Shown: positions 12,020-22,317, numbered from the stretch's first letter. The stretch is 64,000 nt of DNA from Siphonodentalium dalli (GCA_032622095.1 CP136066.1:172049164-172113163); one strand, 5' to 3'. The notes: generated by a model not told the origin, from the sequence alone. Program-made: numbers and translations.

Positions 12020-12411
12020 CCCTTTACCCAACAAAACGGCCAAAACCGGCCAAATAAAGCTTCAACAGCCTAAAATATCTTCGGTCTGTCTCAATAGAAC
12101 CATACAAATATGGATATCATTGGAACCGGCTCCTTGACCACATTGTGATAGTTACAGTTATGCCCTGTGCCAATGCACTCTCTTATATATGCGAGTCGAC
12201 CATAGGTTGCCTCGCATATATAAGAGAATGCATTGGCCTAAAAAAAATATTTTTTTAACACTTTTTACCATTTGTTCTTACATTCTTTAACAATTTTATA
12301 ATTTTTAATGTGTTAAGCCAATGAATTCTCTTATATATGCGAGACGACCTATGGTCGACTCGCATATATAAGAGAATGCATTGGCACAGGGCCCTTCTGT
12401 TGGGCAAAGGG
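12020..12411 (-). mobile_element. Family A TTAA-site MITE, copy 1 (392 bp)
   Basis: The ends are CCCTTTACCCAACA and its complement TGTTGGGCAAAGGG. The right flank is TTAA (12412-12415) and the left is TCAA, probably mutated. It has the same length as copy 3 (27652-28043), in opposite orientation. The CCC-starting ends and TTAA target fit piggyBac-type mobilisation in trans. It carries the paired-hairpin cassette at 12163-12391 and a unique segment containing CTTCGGTCTGTCTCAATAGA. Confidence 0.85.
12163..12391. repeat. Paired-hairpin cassette, copy 1 (229 bp)
   Basis: Each end is a near-perfect stem-loop. CCAATGCACTCTCTTATATA continues into TGCGAG, a GTCGACC/GGTYGCC loop, and back through CTCGCATATATAAGAGAATG. 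The outer borders are CCCTGTGCC and GGCACAGGG. An AT-rich spacer with TTACATTCTTTAACAATTTT separates the hairpins. It sits inside the family A MITE. Confidence 0.9.
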
Positions 12412-12812
12412 TTAAGCTTTCGTTTGAGATGTGTATGCTCTTCTATGCTCTCCAATGGAGTATCACAACCATGCTTTAAATGATATTGTATATGATATCA
12501 GTTTTTAGGAAGAATGCCATGTGACATTCGACTAGAGCTTCAGTTGATTAAACATCTCTCCCTGTAGTCTGTGTTGTTTGGAGTGGTTTGTTATGCATAT
12601 CTAATCGAGCGTCACCGGTCATTTTTCATGAAATATATCTACCTATTGCACACGCATTCCCCTGTAGATTATCTAGGGGTATGTAGGGGTAAAATATGAC
12701 TTTTTACGAGGCATTTATACAGTTTTGTTTTCTGCTTGTTTCATTATTTCAATACTAACGTACCAGGCGTCAAACAAATATTATGGGTTATATGGTTTTC
12801 GGAAACATGATA

Positions 12813-12902
12813 CACTGGTAAATTGAGAGAGAAATTTTTTCATTGGGATGGATTATAATAATCCATCCCAATGAAAAAAGTTCTCTCTCAATTTATTTAC
12901 CA
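12813..12902. repeat. Near-perfect ~90-bp palindrome
   Basis: The arm starting CTGGTAAATTGAGAGAGAAA and continuing TTTTTTCATTGGGATGGATT is mirrored by AATCCATCCCAATGAAAAAA and GTTCTCTCTCAATTTATTTACCAG. The loop is essentially absent. Confidence 0.9.
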
Positions 12903-13138
12903 GAATATGAAAGAAAGGGGATTTTTCGTGTTCTCCAAATTAATGGTCATTATTAGGCAAGTGACATCACGTCATTTATATTAGACAGGCGGGAATAGCT
13001 ACTGGGGTGTAGAATTCTCGTAAGACATGACATCCATGTATCTGCTATGTCTTGAGAACCGGTTGAATATGACAGCTTTCTATTATGGCCATTTGTATTA
13101 GTATATCACGATTTTCCTCAACACCACCATGTCCAGAT

Positions 13139-13260
13139 ATCATCTACACCATCATTGTGTATTTCATCTACACCATCATTACCTATTGCTATTCGCGGTA
13201 ACCAGGCAACATTCTACACCGTCATAAACATTCATCTGCACCGCCAAAAATGGTTGTTTG
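13139..13260 (-). repeat. GRTGGTGTAGA-type subterminal repeats, right side
   Basis: Read on the minus strand, GGCGGTGCAGATGAATG, GACGGTGTAGAA, GATGGTGTAGATGAA and GATGGTGTAGATGAT lie 401-522 bp from the right end of the CACAGTG element. This is symmetrical with 10470-10546. Confidence 0.6.
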
Positions 13261-13666
13261 TATTGAGGTAAATTCAACCGATTTTGAAGGTGACCATGCG
13301 AAGTAACTTACTCCTGTGTATCTGGAACCATCAAATATACACCCCGGTGACGTTGCCATTAACAACATCCTGACCGAGAAACACGATAAAGTAACAATTT
13401 AATTCCACCTCAAATGCTAGCAATTTCGTGAACGTAGGATTCGAACCTGTTTCTAACATTAAGAGTGAAGAAAAACGTCAATTATTTTGCACCCCCTAAC
13501 AGCCAATTTATAACCAGTAAAGTTGCGGAAATGTGCGGTTACTACTCTCCAAAATATACCACTAATACCACGATTTACAACGCACATACTCATCAAAACA
13601 TACATCCTCCGCCATATTGGATCATCTCCACCGTTTTCTCCACCGATCTTGCACCACTGTGTATAA

Positions 13667-15023
13667 GTAACCGTCGGTAGTTTGGTACCGTTTGCTACAT
13701 GGTTTAACGTCGTTTCAGCCGCTTGACGATATGACCACGTTGTTAGTTTCATTGACAAAAGACCACACAGAGGGGGATCAGTTCCATGTACTTAGAAACC
13801 ATCAACGTCCAGTAGAAAAAAAACCTTATCCAGATACACAAATATGGTTGTCGTCCGGCTTCACCATTAGCTGTGGCGTATATTCTATATAATAGCGTTA
13901 TAACTCAGTTTTCACGCAAAACCAGATATTATACAGGTCTATTAGTACAGCTGAACGTCGATATATATCTGTACTTGAAGATTTTTTATAAACTTATGCA
14001 CCCGTGAGTTCGGTTGGAACTTCGCTGAATTGAGTACGAACAGATTTATTTAAGATTGATACATTTAACTTGCAGCTGAAGCTTATTGCAGACAATAACA
14101 GCTGAACTATATTAATTTTCACGTTCAATATATAGCTAAAATGCATGTACAAAATGTTCAGCTGTAAGTTAAAATATTTGCAGCTGTAAGTTGATAACTA
14201 CAGTTTCAGGGCGCTAAACAATCATCTTATTATATATTTACGAAATAATGGACCTTTTGTTTGGAACTATTAATATAATTAGTTCTGGCAGTCGGCTTAC
14301 TTCAGCTATTCATGATTTGACATATTTAGATGGAAAACTTCTAACTTAGCAAGAGCTTGTGTCCTATGGTAGATGTGTTATTCCGCGCTCCGTGTGTATG
14401 TTTCGCTGTTTCTTGGTATACAGTGAGCGCATGGGCGTTTGATTTATAGAATGGGAATTTTTGGACGGATTAAAAGTTGAACTGCGACCCGGAGGTGTAG
14501 TTGGGAATTGCAATTGTTATTCGGATGCCATGGCCAAGAAGTGCAAGGCGATTAATTATGCGAGTTGGTCATTCGTGAAACCAATATATTTTATATTCTA
14601 TTTTTACAATCATGGGTATATAATATATGATCTTGAGCGCGTTACCATTTCTGACTATGGTTTTCTTGTAACCCTTTACTAGACTTCGCACAACACAGAA
14701 TGGGCATTGCGACGCACACGTGTATAGCGCCTGATTTAGTAATGTGTATAATACCGTACCTCTTTTAATGGCTTTAATGATATATGTCGATCGTGACCAC
14801 ATGGTGACTTAACACATGTTTAATTATAACAAAGATACAATACATTACACAACACGATATGTCAATTGACATAGAAACAGGAAAATACACATATATAATG
14901 GCAGTATGTATAATACATAGATGAACCTAGAGTTGGCAATATATAGGAGATAAATTTAGTCCAATTGACCTCTCGTGTCTGACAGATAAAGAAACCGCTC
15001 GAATTTCGTTTAGAAATAGGACA
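13667..15023. other. Unassigned stretch
   Basis: No gene recognised. CAGCTGAA/CAGCTGTAAGTT motifs recur in both orientations at 13948-14190, including CAGCTGTAAGTT twice (about 14158 and 14182). No element boundary was found. Confidence 0.35.
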
Positions 15024-15025
15024 TA

Positions 15026-15239
15026 CAGAAGTGCCCTAAGTAATCGACTCCTTAAACACAGCAGAATTATGGGTAACTTTTCAGGATTTAGTCGGAAATA
15101 TGGCTTGTTGCCATTCATCTGAAAGCTCTCCCCCGAGAGCTTTCCGATGAATGGCAACAAGCCATATTTCCGACTAAATCCTGAAAAGTTACCCATAATT
15201 CTGCTGTGTTTAAGGAGTCGATTACTTAGGGCATTACTG
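15026..15239. mobile_element. Family D fold-back MITE, copy 1 (TA target)
   Basis: It is an almost perfect ~214-bp palindrome. The ends, CAGAAGTGCCCTAAGTAATC and its counterpart GATTACTTAGGGCATTACTG, are each flanked by TA. Arms of about 100 bp pair around a loop near CTCCCCCGAGAG. TA duplication and CAGT-type ends suggest Tc1/mariner-type mobilisation. It is non-coding. Confidence 0.88.
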
Positions 15240-15320
15240 TACCTGTCGCGCTACTGCATAATATTTTCCCGTCTTTGTTCATAGAGAGATATCGTCTGTG
15301 AATGACTGACGAGATTATGG

Positions 15321-15366
15321 CGAAATCACAGGTCCCCTGGTTGATACAACCCCACCATGAGTAGAG
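15321..15366 (+). repeat. Left inverted-repeat partner flanking the LINE region
   Basis: The block CACAGGTCCCCTGG, ACAACCCCACCATGAGTA recurs inverted at about 19273-19312. The homology resumes after the family E insertion, at 15916-15950 (CACAGGAGTTTGTCAAAATG). Confidence 0.75.
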
Positions 15367-15386
15367 TATATGGTATAAACCTTTAA

Positions 15387-15900
15387 AGGCACGGGCGGTG
15401 TTCGTTGCATAAATATTCATATTTGTTCAAAACGCCATCAACAGAAGGAATATTAAAATATATATATATAGTTTTGTTCATATGCCAAACATAACCAGCG
15501 CGTAAATAGTATATTGTCGTCAAGACGTCGATGGTGTGTGTAAACAAGAGCCTGCTCGTGTTACAGAAGTTGTACTTCTGTTTACATTACACAGCGCAAT
15601 TCTATTCGTTAATCACACAAACATTATAAAAACGCTCTTTATTATTTCCATATCAGGAAAACAGTAACAAATAACGCTCTTTATGTTTACCATATCCGGA
15701 TCCAAACAAAAGCCAGGTAACGTAACGTTTTTTGCTTTTGTTTACATAACAAAGGAAAAACAATTGACAATAACATACTGTTTATGACATATTTCTGATT
15801 GGTATAAGTCTCTATATTGTACTATTCTTTCTGTTTATGGCGGTTTTTGACGGAGATGAATATTTTAACAGCAAACCCACCGCCAACACCGCCCGTATCT
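15387..15900. mobile_element. Family E TTAA-site MITE, copy 1
   Basis: It is flanked by TTAA at 15383-15386 and 15901-15904. The ends AGGCACGGGCGGTGTTCGTT and AACACCGCCCGTATCT are inverted repeats. It contains two AACGCTCTTTAT motifs (15631 and 15673) and TGTTTACATAACA-type blocks. No coding capacity. TTAA targeting suggests piggyBac-type transposition. It interrupts the repeat shared with 19.2-19.3 kb. Confidence 0.88.
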
Positions 15901-15935
15901 TTAAGAAAGGTATATATACTCACAGGAGTTTGTCA

Positions 15936-16015
15936 AAATGATAATAAATAATAATAATAATAATAAATATATATAAATAATAATAAAAATAAATAATAAA
16001 TAATAATAAAAGACT
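15936..16015. repeat. (AAT)n-rich low-complexity tract
   Basis: A run of AATAAT/AAATAA units. It lies on the 3' side of the minus-strand LINE relic and could be its worn tail, or part of the flanking repeat. Confidence 0.8.
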
Positions 16016-16559
16016 AGGATTGAATCAAGGGGATTAGTGATTTGACCTATAAATGTTTATTTATAACTATATGACTCGAAAATAGGAAATCTTAAACACG
16101 TTATCGATCGTTGCGATCTTCAGATAGATTGCTATTAATACTATTATATATCAATCTGACCGCATGTAACTTACATTTAGCTTCGCATTGACTATATCGA
16201 ATTCAATTCTTTATTCTCATGACCTATAATACATAGGTATCGAGATAACATTTGTACACTATTTACATATATCATGGTACATATATAAGCATATTATACA
16301 CATTATTATAAATAAATATAAATAAACACATTATAAATAAATACCAATAAACACATTATAAATAAATATAATAGCACTGTCATTGCTATATATATAACAT
16401 TATTCATTAATAGTAATAATATATCTAGAAGTGAACATATACATTGTGTGCACACATACACACACAGAGTTAGTTATCAGTGTATCAATACTACATATTC
16501 AAGTTATCTTTATAATACCATATGGAGTATTACAATCGCTTCAATATTATATATTATAA

Positions 16560-17504
16560 TCATTCAATATTCGATAGTTCGCGGTTGACAATTTTAATAA
16601 AATCACATAGTCGTCGTAGGCTTGTTGGATTTTTCTGATTAAGTAGTTCGCTCATAGTGATTGTATTGGGGCGTTTGTCCGTTAGCGTTGTTAATAAACG
16701 ACGCCTGGCTTTAGATAAGCTTTCGCACTCGAGAAGGTAGTGGAACTCGTCTCCAATTTTACCGGATTTGCAGAGTTGGCATACACGATCGGATTGTTCG
16801 GAGTTTCTCCAACGGCCTATTTCAATCGGGAGTCGATGATTGCTTGTTCTAAATTTACACAAGATGAAACGATTTGCTATGTTGAGTGTTACAAGATAAT
16901 TTTCGAATGACAAATCGTGCTTGAAAATTCTATATATGCGGCATCGGCTCGAGTTGTTTAAGTCCGTTTCCCATGATTTTCTAAACTGGGATATTAAACT
17001 ACATTTCATGTATGAGATAAGTTGGTTGCTATCCGGTATCTGTTCCATGTGCCAATAGAGTATTTGTCCGTTGTCTTCTAATATATTATAAACTTTATGT
17101 AACCAGGGGAATCTGTCGTCGTTTATATCGAACATCGAATGTGCTAGTTTGAAAATTAGCTTTTGATATCTACCGCCGTTACTGTTCATGATCTTACTCC
17201 AGAACTTCATCATTCTTGTATATATCTGTATCTGCAATGGTAGTCTTCCACATTCCCCGTACACCATATAATTTGGGGTTGATGGCCTAAGTTTAAGGAC
17301 GTGTTTAAGAAATGTACGGTGGACTTTTTCCAGAACATCATTGTTGCCAAACCCCCATACTTCACAACCATATAGCAATATCGGGGTAACATGCAAATCG
17401 AACAAGTCCAGTTGATTTTTAACAGAAAGGCAGTGTTTGCGTGATTTCCCGATTAAGGAGTACATGGCACGAGTGGCTTTTTCTACCAATGTTTTTTTCG
17501 CCAT
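16560..17504 (-). CDS. LINE ORF2 C-terminal region fragment
   Basis: This 314-codon segment continues the same retrotransposon after a frame change. It holds the typical thumb-side region (TPILLYGCEVWG, then PNYMVYGECGRLPL) and, near its end, CQLCKSGK followed by DEFHYLLEC, a CxxC-H-C zinc-binding-like motif common at the C-terminus of jockey/CR1-like ORF2. It ends at a natural stop after RELSNIE. It is not a separate gene. The exact clade cannot be fixed by eye. Confidence 0.85.
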   Translation of the reverse strand: MAKKTLVEKATRAMYSLIGKSRKHCLSVKNQLDLFDLHVTPILLYGCEVWGFGNNDVLEKVHRTFLKHVLKLRPSTPNYMVYGECGRLPLQIQIYTRMMKFWSKIMNSNGGRYQKLIFKLAHSMFDINDDRFPWLHKVYNILEDNGQILYWHMEQIPDSNQLISYMKCSLISQFRKSWETDLNNSSRCRIYRIFKHDLSFENYLVTLNIANRFILCKFRTSNHRLPIEIGRWRNSEQSDRVCQLCKSGKIGDEFHYLLECESLSKARRRLLTTLTDKRPNTITMSELLNQKNPTSLRRLCDFIKIVNRELSNIE

Positions 17505-17659
17505 CGTAAAGGAGCCGGATTACAAAATATTATGCCAAGGTAATTAAAATTGTTAACGGTATCAATTTTCTTCCCTTTAAACAGAAACGAGACTTTCTTG
17601 GATAGACTCGCTTTAGATAAATTTAATATTTTTGTTTTATCCACATTGACTGTTAATTT

Positions 17660-18523
17660 TCATTGACTACAATATTTTTCAAAAATATCGAGTTGTTGCT
17701 GTAACCCTTTAGGTGTTTCCGCCATAATAACTGTATCGTCGGCGTAAAGAATCATGAATATCTTCAAATAGTAGTTCAATTTGTCACCTATCTCCGCGTC
17801 TACAGTTTTCAGTCCCACTGTGCAGTTTTCAAGGACAAATTCTTCCAAATCATTCAAATACAAGGAAAACAACAGTGGGGATAAGTTTTCACCTTGTCGA
17901 ACCCCCGCATAACATGGAAAATAAGCTGATAGCTCGCCATTTACACGGACACATGATTTCACATGGTTATACATGTTGACGATGACCCTAAACAATTTAC
18001 CATTGATTCCACTTTTTACAAGTTTGGACCAGAGCCCCTGTCTCCACACGGTATCAAAGGCTTTCTGGAAGTCAACAAACGCACATATTAGTTTCTTTTT
18101 CAATTTTCTACTAATTTCGAACAACAAATGTAGCACAAATATATTGTCGAGGGTTGAATAATTTTTTCTGAAACCAGTCTGGTTTTCTGAGAGTATTTCA
18201 TATTTTTCGACATATTGTGTGAGCCTATTTGACAATATCTTTGTAAATAACTTACCAAAACAACTCAAGATCGTTATCGGCCTATAATTACCTGGGTCAC
18301 TTAAATTTCCTTTGTTTTTATAGAGAGGGACAATCGTTCCAGTTACCCAGTCTTCGGGTATGAGACCAGTATCCAGTATGATATTAAATAACTTACGGTA
18401 TATGCTGACAAAGACTTCGGATGAGGCAATGATATACTCATTGACAATGCGGTCGTGGCCGGATGATTTATTGTTTATCAAAGTATTAATCGACTGTTGT
18501 ATTTCGAACTCGGTAATTGGCAT
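17660..18523 (-). CDS. Reverse transcriptase domain, LINE fragment
   Basis: This 287-codon open stretch contains the fingers-palm motifs in order: NYRPITILS around residue 80, QTGFRK at 115-120, FVDFQKAFD with the first catalytic Asp at about 151, GVRQGENLSP at 207-216, and ILYADDTVIM with the catalytic YADD at 260-263. The role would be target-primed reverse transcription of the element RNA. The methionine at 18523 is internal; the frame is open further upstream. The stop is probably a mutation, because the translation after it continues as normal LINE sequence (KLTVNVDKTKILNLSK). Confidence 0.92.
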   Translation of the reverse strand: MPITEFEIQQSINTLINNKSSGHDRIVNEYIIASSEVFVSIYRKLFNIILDTGLIPEDWVTGTIVPLYKNKGNLSDPGNYRPITILSCFGKLFTKILSNRLTQYVEKYEILSENQTGFRKNYSTLDNIFVLHLLFEISRKLKKKLICAFVDFQKAFDTVWRQGLWSKLVKSGINGKLFRVIVNMYNHVKSCVRVNGELSAYFPCYAGVRQGENLSPLLFSLYLNDLEEFVLENCTVGLKTVDAEIGDKLNYYLKIFMILYADDTVIMAETPKGLQQQLDIFEKYCSQ

Positions 18524-18566
18524 GTTTAGTTCAGGGTTAGCATCAATGCTAAAGTGTGCCTTTATA

Positions 18567-18666
18567 GTTCTCTCTACAACAGGGTTATCATCGTGTCTAA
18601 TAGCGTTGACATATATGTTCTCTCTACAACAGGGTTATCATCGTGTCTAATAGCGTTGACATATAT
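18567..18666. repeat. Two exact tandem copies of a 50-bp unit
   Basis: Positions 18567-18616 and 18617-18666 are identical, beginning GTTCTCTCTACAACAGGGTT. Fifty is not divisible by three, so the duplication also breaks the LINE frame. It abuts the fold-back element. Confidence 0.95.
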
Positions 18667-18990
18667 GTTCTCTTTATATCACCGCGACGACAGGTTTCAT
18701 TTGCGAAGTGTTTGCTGCCGTCTCTGCCAAGGAGCCAGGTGACAGTGCCCCGGGCAAAAATAGAATCTTCCCTCCATAAGATCCCCCGATGATTCCCGAA
18801 CATCACAACCGAACCTGCGACGGTGATTCTTGTGTATTTCCGAAACATACCGAATGGCCTCGGGAATCATCGGGGATCTTCATCAGGGAAGAAAGTCTAC
18901 CTTGCCGACGGATGAACCTGGCGCCTTGGCAGAGAAATCAGCGGACGGTTCGAAAATGAAACCTGGCGTCGCGGTGATATAAAGAAAACA
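18666..18990. mobile_element. Fold-back MITE, TA target
   Basis: Arms of about 130 bp begin TGTTCTCTTTATATCACCGC and end GCGGTGATATAAAGAAAACA. Internal matches include CTCTGCCAAGG(A/C)GCCAGGT and GATCCCC(C)GATGATTCCCGA. TA flanks both sides (18664-18665 and 18991-18992). A Tc1/mariner-type origin is likely. It is non-coding and separates the LINE relic from its missing 5' part. Confidence 0.85.
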
Positions 18991-19164
18991 TAAGGTGATT
19001 TTACCAATGCCATGTAAAATGTAAATTTCAACGGTCAGGTTGATGTATAACAGTCATAATAGCAATGAATATGGAGAGCGCCACGAGCGGTAACGTTTGT
19101 TGGCGTTTCTGATTTTCGTGTTAATAAAAAACAAATGACGTAAATCGCTAATCCTCTAGTTGCT

Positions 19165-19316
19165 ACCCTATTCTTTATATATTATATATATATATGTACA
19201 TTATATATATTATATATATTATTTATATTATATTTTTTATTTACTATCATCTTGTCAAACCCCTGTAATATACTCATGGTGTGGTTGTCGCACCAGGGGA
19301 CCTGTGTGCGAAATTA
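19165..19316 (-). repeat. Right inverted-repeat partner flanking the LINE region
   Basis: On the minus strand this reads CACAGGTCCCCTGGTGCGAC, AACCACACCATGAGTA, ACAGGGGTTTGACAAGATGA, TAGTAAATA, then an AT-rich tail. It matches 15321-15366 plus 15905-15960 once the family E insertion is removed. Confidence 0.75.
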
Positions 19317-19706
19317 GAAATTGATGTATCTGAACATCGCAATTATATTGGGAGGAACTCTCCCATGTTTTTGTCAATAAATGCATGCAGTCGTTGAGTG
19401 GGGCGATGATGTGTCGCGACATGTTTCGATATTAAGTAAGAGCCGATGCATGTTAGTTCGGTTTGTCGCAAACAAAACCACTAAGTCAAGAGCGTTTATT
19501 CGCATCCTGTTTGCCATCTTCGTTCAGCTAATTGACGTCTTGATTGAAGTGCGTAGTTAATAGTAGTCCGTGTACCGGATGCCGGAATCGACGTGCGATC
19601 GATTCGAGGCCAAACGAAAAGGCGAGAGTTGATATTTTAGACTCGCGTTGGGAACAGAAATACTCTTTACGTACATGTCGTTTGGTGGTGTCCCGACTTA
19701 TTACAA
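19317..19706. other. Unassigned stretch
   Basis: Nothing recognised: no long frame, hairpin or shared repeat. Confidence 0.4.
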
Positions 19707-19770
19707 CGTGATATGAAAGGAGGATCTATCTGTCTGTTCGTGATATGAAAGGAGGATCTATCTGTCTGTT
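19707..19770. repeat. Tandem duplication of a 32-bp unit
   Basis: Two exact copies of a unit beginning CGTGATATGAAAGGAGGATC. Confidence 0.95.
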
Positions 19771-19803
19771 CGAGATTTCTCTCCCAGATCCTGGACGGAT
19801 TAA

Positions 19804-20105
19804 CCTTTTACCCAACAGAAGGGCCCTGTGCCAATGCATTCTCTTATATATGCGAGTCGACCATAGGTCGCCTCGCATATATAAGAGAATGCATTGACTT
19901 AACACATTAAAAATTATAAAATTGTTAAAGAATGTAAGAAAAAATGGTAAAAAGTGTTAAAAAAAGATTTTTTTTAGGCCAATGCATTCTCTTATATATG
20001 CGAGGCGACCTATGGTCGACTCGCATATATAAGAGAATGCATTGGCACAGGGCATAACTGTAACCATCACAATGTGGTCAATGAGCCGATTCCAATGATA
20101 TCCAA
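19804..20105 (+). mobile_element. Family A TTAA-site MITE, copy 2, right end lost
   Basis: TTAA at 19800-19803 precedes CCTTTTACCCAACAGAAGGG. The cassette occupies 19824-20052. Similarity to copy 3 continues through CAATGTGGTCAATGAGCC and stops near 20105, so the right terminal repeat is missing. Confidence 0.8.
19824..20052. repeat. Paired-hairpin cassette, copy 2 (229 bp)
   Basis: Same structure and length as the copies at 12163 and 27672. The spacer holds AAAGAATGTAAGAAAAAATG. Both hairpin stems are intact. Confidence 0.92.
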
Positions 20106-21805
20106 ACTTGGTGTGGTGACTCGAGGTAACATGGCGGATATTATAACGACGTTAGTTTTCCCAAATTTTAATTTAAAAAAATCATTAAATTGAGCAAGGA
20201 GTTCAATATAAATAAAATCCAAAAATTAACTAGCAAAAAAGAAATTTATAAATTTTTTATTTTTGTTTCTTTTGTTTTTGAATCAAAATGTTATACGATC
20301 AAAATGTGAGCGAAGCCCCTTCTACGTTTAACAAAGGTTCGGGAACCTATTTCAGCTAGTATACTCTAAAAATTTATTTTCGTCATTGGGACCGGAAAGT
20401 GATGTAATGAAGCAGAGCATAATTTCATGTTTCAAACCACCATGGGCTTTAACATGGTGCCCGGGCACCGGGAACCTGGTTAGGTGCTCATTGTTGGGTT
20501 ATGCGTGCCTAAATTTCAATTTCTAGATGCATCCCCTTGAAGACATATATGTAAACTTTTTGTGCAGAAAAAATACTGCGCATTTGTAACTGCTACTGGG
20601 GTTACAATATTTCCTCGTGTTGATCAACTTACTTGTAACCATAGTAAGAAGGTTACACATGCGTATTTAATATTTTTCGTACCGATTCTGGATATTTGAA
20701 AATCGTTTAATTACCTCAAAATTTCAAACTGTCCGACAATTCCACCCTTACACACCATGTGGTTGAACATTTTCCAACCAATGACAATTCCATTCGAATA
20801 CAGACTATAGTCGACTCTTGGTATCATGCAGACCGACATATTTTATAATGAATATTGGTTGGAAAGTTAAACTTGAACTATCAGAACAAAGTCAGCCTAA
20901 TTTCGGTCTGGATTTACCGGTGTATAAAGCGTTCATTTCCAATTTCCAACTGTTGACCTCGCTTATTTTCGCCGCCATAGGTACATGTATGATACATTTT
21001 CCAGAGAGAATGGGTATTTTTATCCACTGACTACTTTACATTTGTTACCCGGTGGAATAAATATCAAAGATAATTTTACCTTTATTTTTTGGTTATCTGT
21101 CGTTGCATATTTGCGTTATAAACTTATAGGAAGTGAGTTTCGCCAACAATTTAACCGGAGACTACTGTGGTCACGGAGGACCAAACAAGGGGTCTGAACA
21201 GAGCCAATATTCTTTTGAATTAGTTTAAACTTATTTTATTAGCAAAAATAGCTAATTGGATTGCTAACTTAATGACGCCCCTTCCAACAAACAATTGACA
21301 ATTAACAAAACGAGTTAGGCTTCCTGTCTGCAATATATAAAATACAAAGGTATACACAGAACTCTTCTACGTGTATGATTAAAAGATGAAGATAAAGTGG
21401 GGATACATGTTAAGACGACAAAGTTTATTATTTGCGCCATAATGGGAAGGGGGGTTGTGAGATTGTGGGCCGTCGATCGATGATGTGATATTTTGTTTCC
21501 CAATTTATATATTACTATTCGCTAGGTTTGGTATACTATTAATCATTAAATCGTTGTGTTTCTATAATATACTTTTGAGCAACACTGAATGACTTGTAAT
21601 TTATTTGCTCAGTCTCATGGGTGGAGCCGAGAAGTATATTTCCAATGGTCAAGTGTAGTATGCCCAGTTTAGATATACTATCAAGGAGTTTTAATCTTTC
21701 ATAAATTAAATAAGGACATTCGAAGAAATAGTTTTAAAATTTTTGTAAGGTGAGCACATATTCCGTTGATCGTCTCTGATCAAGTGTGTTCCAATTATGA
21801 TCACT
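20106..21805. other. Unassigned stretch
   Basis: No gene recognised. Sentence-like similarity (TGGTTGGAAAGTTAAACTTG, AACTTCAACC, GTTGGAAATTTCCAACC) links 20700-20960 with 5700-5760 and 26690-26960, hinting at an old, poorly bounded repeat. Confidence 0.3.
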
Positions 21806-21955
21806 TTTTTGTTTTACCTATTTTCAGCGTACATCTGATGGATACTTTGTTTCGCGATACAAATGATATGATGATGATTGTAAGAATTCTCTTTTGCCTG
21901 ACACAGTCTGATAACCTGAAATTTGACTAACGATGTTTTGACTAATCAGCCTGTT
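21806..21955. repeat. Family J repeat segment, copy 1
   Basis: The sequence TTTTCAGCGTACATCTGATG, GATACTTTG, CCTGATAACCTGAAA..TTGACTAACGATGTTTTGAC recurs at 22320-22450, and its last part recurs at 22928-22963. A family B element separates the first two copies. Confidence 0.7.
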
Positions 21956-22317
21956 CACCCAAAAACCCGCACATTATCTGCTTATAATATAACTTATTTT
22001 AGGTGGATAATCCGCTAGTAATTGCCTATTTTTGAGTCGATAATGTGCTGCAAACGAGAACATTTGAGTCACATTATCGACTCATAATGAGGTGATTCTA
22101 AGCATATTATGTGCGGATAATGAGACAAATAAGCCAATTATAAACTGACGACTTTTCATGTGTACGCTCTTTAGCGGGTGTTCCCACTGTAGCCCGCGCC
22201 ATAAAACGAAATAACGGCAAGAGTAAATTATCTGCTTATTTCAGAATCAAATAATCATATTATGTTCCAATTTCATATTATATGTCGATTATCTGCGTAT
22301 TTCCGCGAGAATATGTT
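21956..22317. mobile_element. Family B element
   Basis: It begins CAGCCTGTTCACCC and ends with CGCGAGAATATGTT. The palindromic core TAATTGCCTATTTTTGAGTC / GACTCATAATGAGGTGATTC, the GTACGCTCTTTAGCGGGTGT motif and the AATAATCATATTATGTTCC block are all present. It is non-coding. Confidence 0.78.

Larger units (their letters stand above)
10034..13661. mobile_element. Candidate Transib/RAG-like transposon, probably non-autonomous
   Basis: The 3628-bp segment is bounded by a perfect 37-bp inverted repeat, starting CACAGTGGTGCAAGATCGGT on the left (10034-10070) and its exact complement on the right (13625-13661). TATAA flanks it directly on both sides (10029-10033 and 13662-13666). A 5-bp duplication with ends starting CACWRTG is the known signature of Transib and the related RAG-like transposons, and CACAGTG equals the recombination-signal heptamer. 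Short GATGGTGTAGA-type repeats sit 400-520 bp from both ends. The interior holds a family A MITE, two inverted-repeat units and an exon-like piece, but no transposase was recognised. The TSD fits neither hAT (8 bp) nor CACTA (2-3 bp). Confidence 0.6.
16560..18663 (-). pseudogene. Non-LTR retrotransposon (LINE) ORF2 relic
   Basis: This minus-strand segment encodes a reverse-transcriptase domain followed by a C-terminal region with a CxxC...H...C motif, the usual order for ORF2 of jockey/CR1-like LINEs. It is broken: an in-frame TGA lies after EKYCSQ at about 17657-17659, and a frame change near 17510-17525 follows the NYLGIIF motif. The reading frame continues upstream of the first methionine (residues DDNPVVERTIKAHFSIDANP) until a 50-bp tandem duplication. 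No endonuclease or ORF1 is present, so the 5' end is missing. It is inactive. Confidence 0.9.

Noticed and set aside
13425..13500. tRNA-like T-arm (GGTTCGAATCC on the minus strand)
   Set aside because: No acceptor stem, D-arm or credible anticodon stem could be matched around it. A box B-like motif alone is not enough.
10034..13661. hAT or CACTA assignment for the CACAGTG element
   Set aside because: The 8-bp flanks (TTATAACA / TGTATAAG) do not match, nor do 2-3-bp flanks next to CACAG; only the 5-bp TATAA repeat fits.
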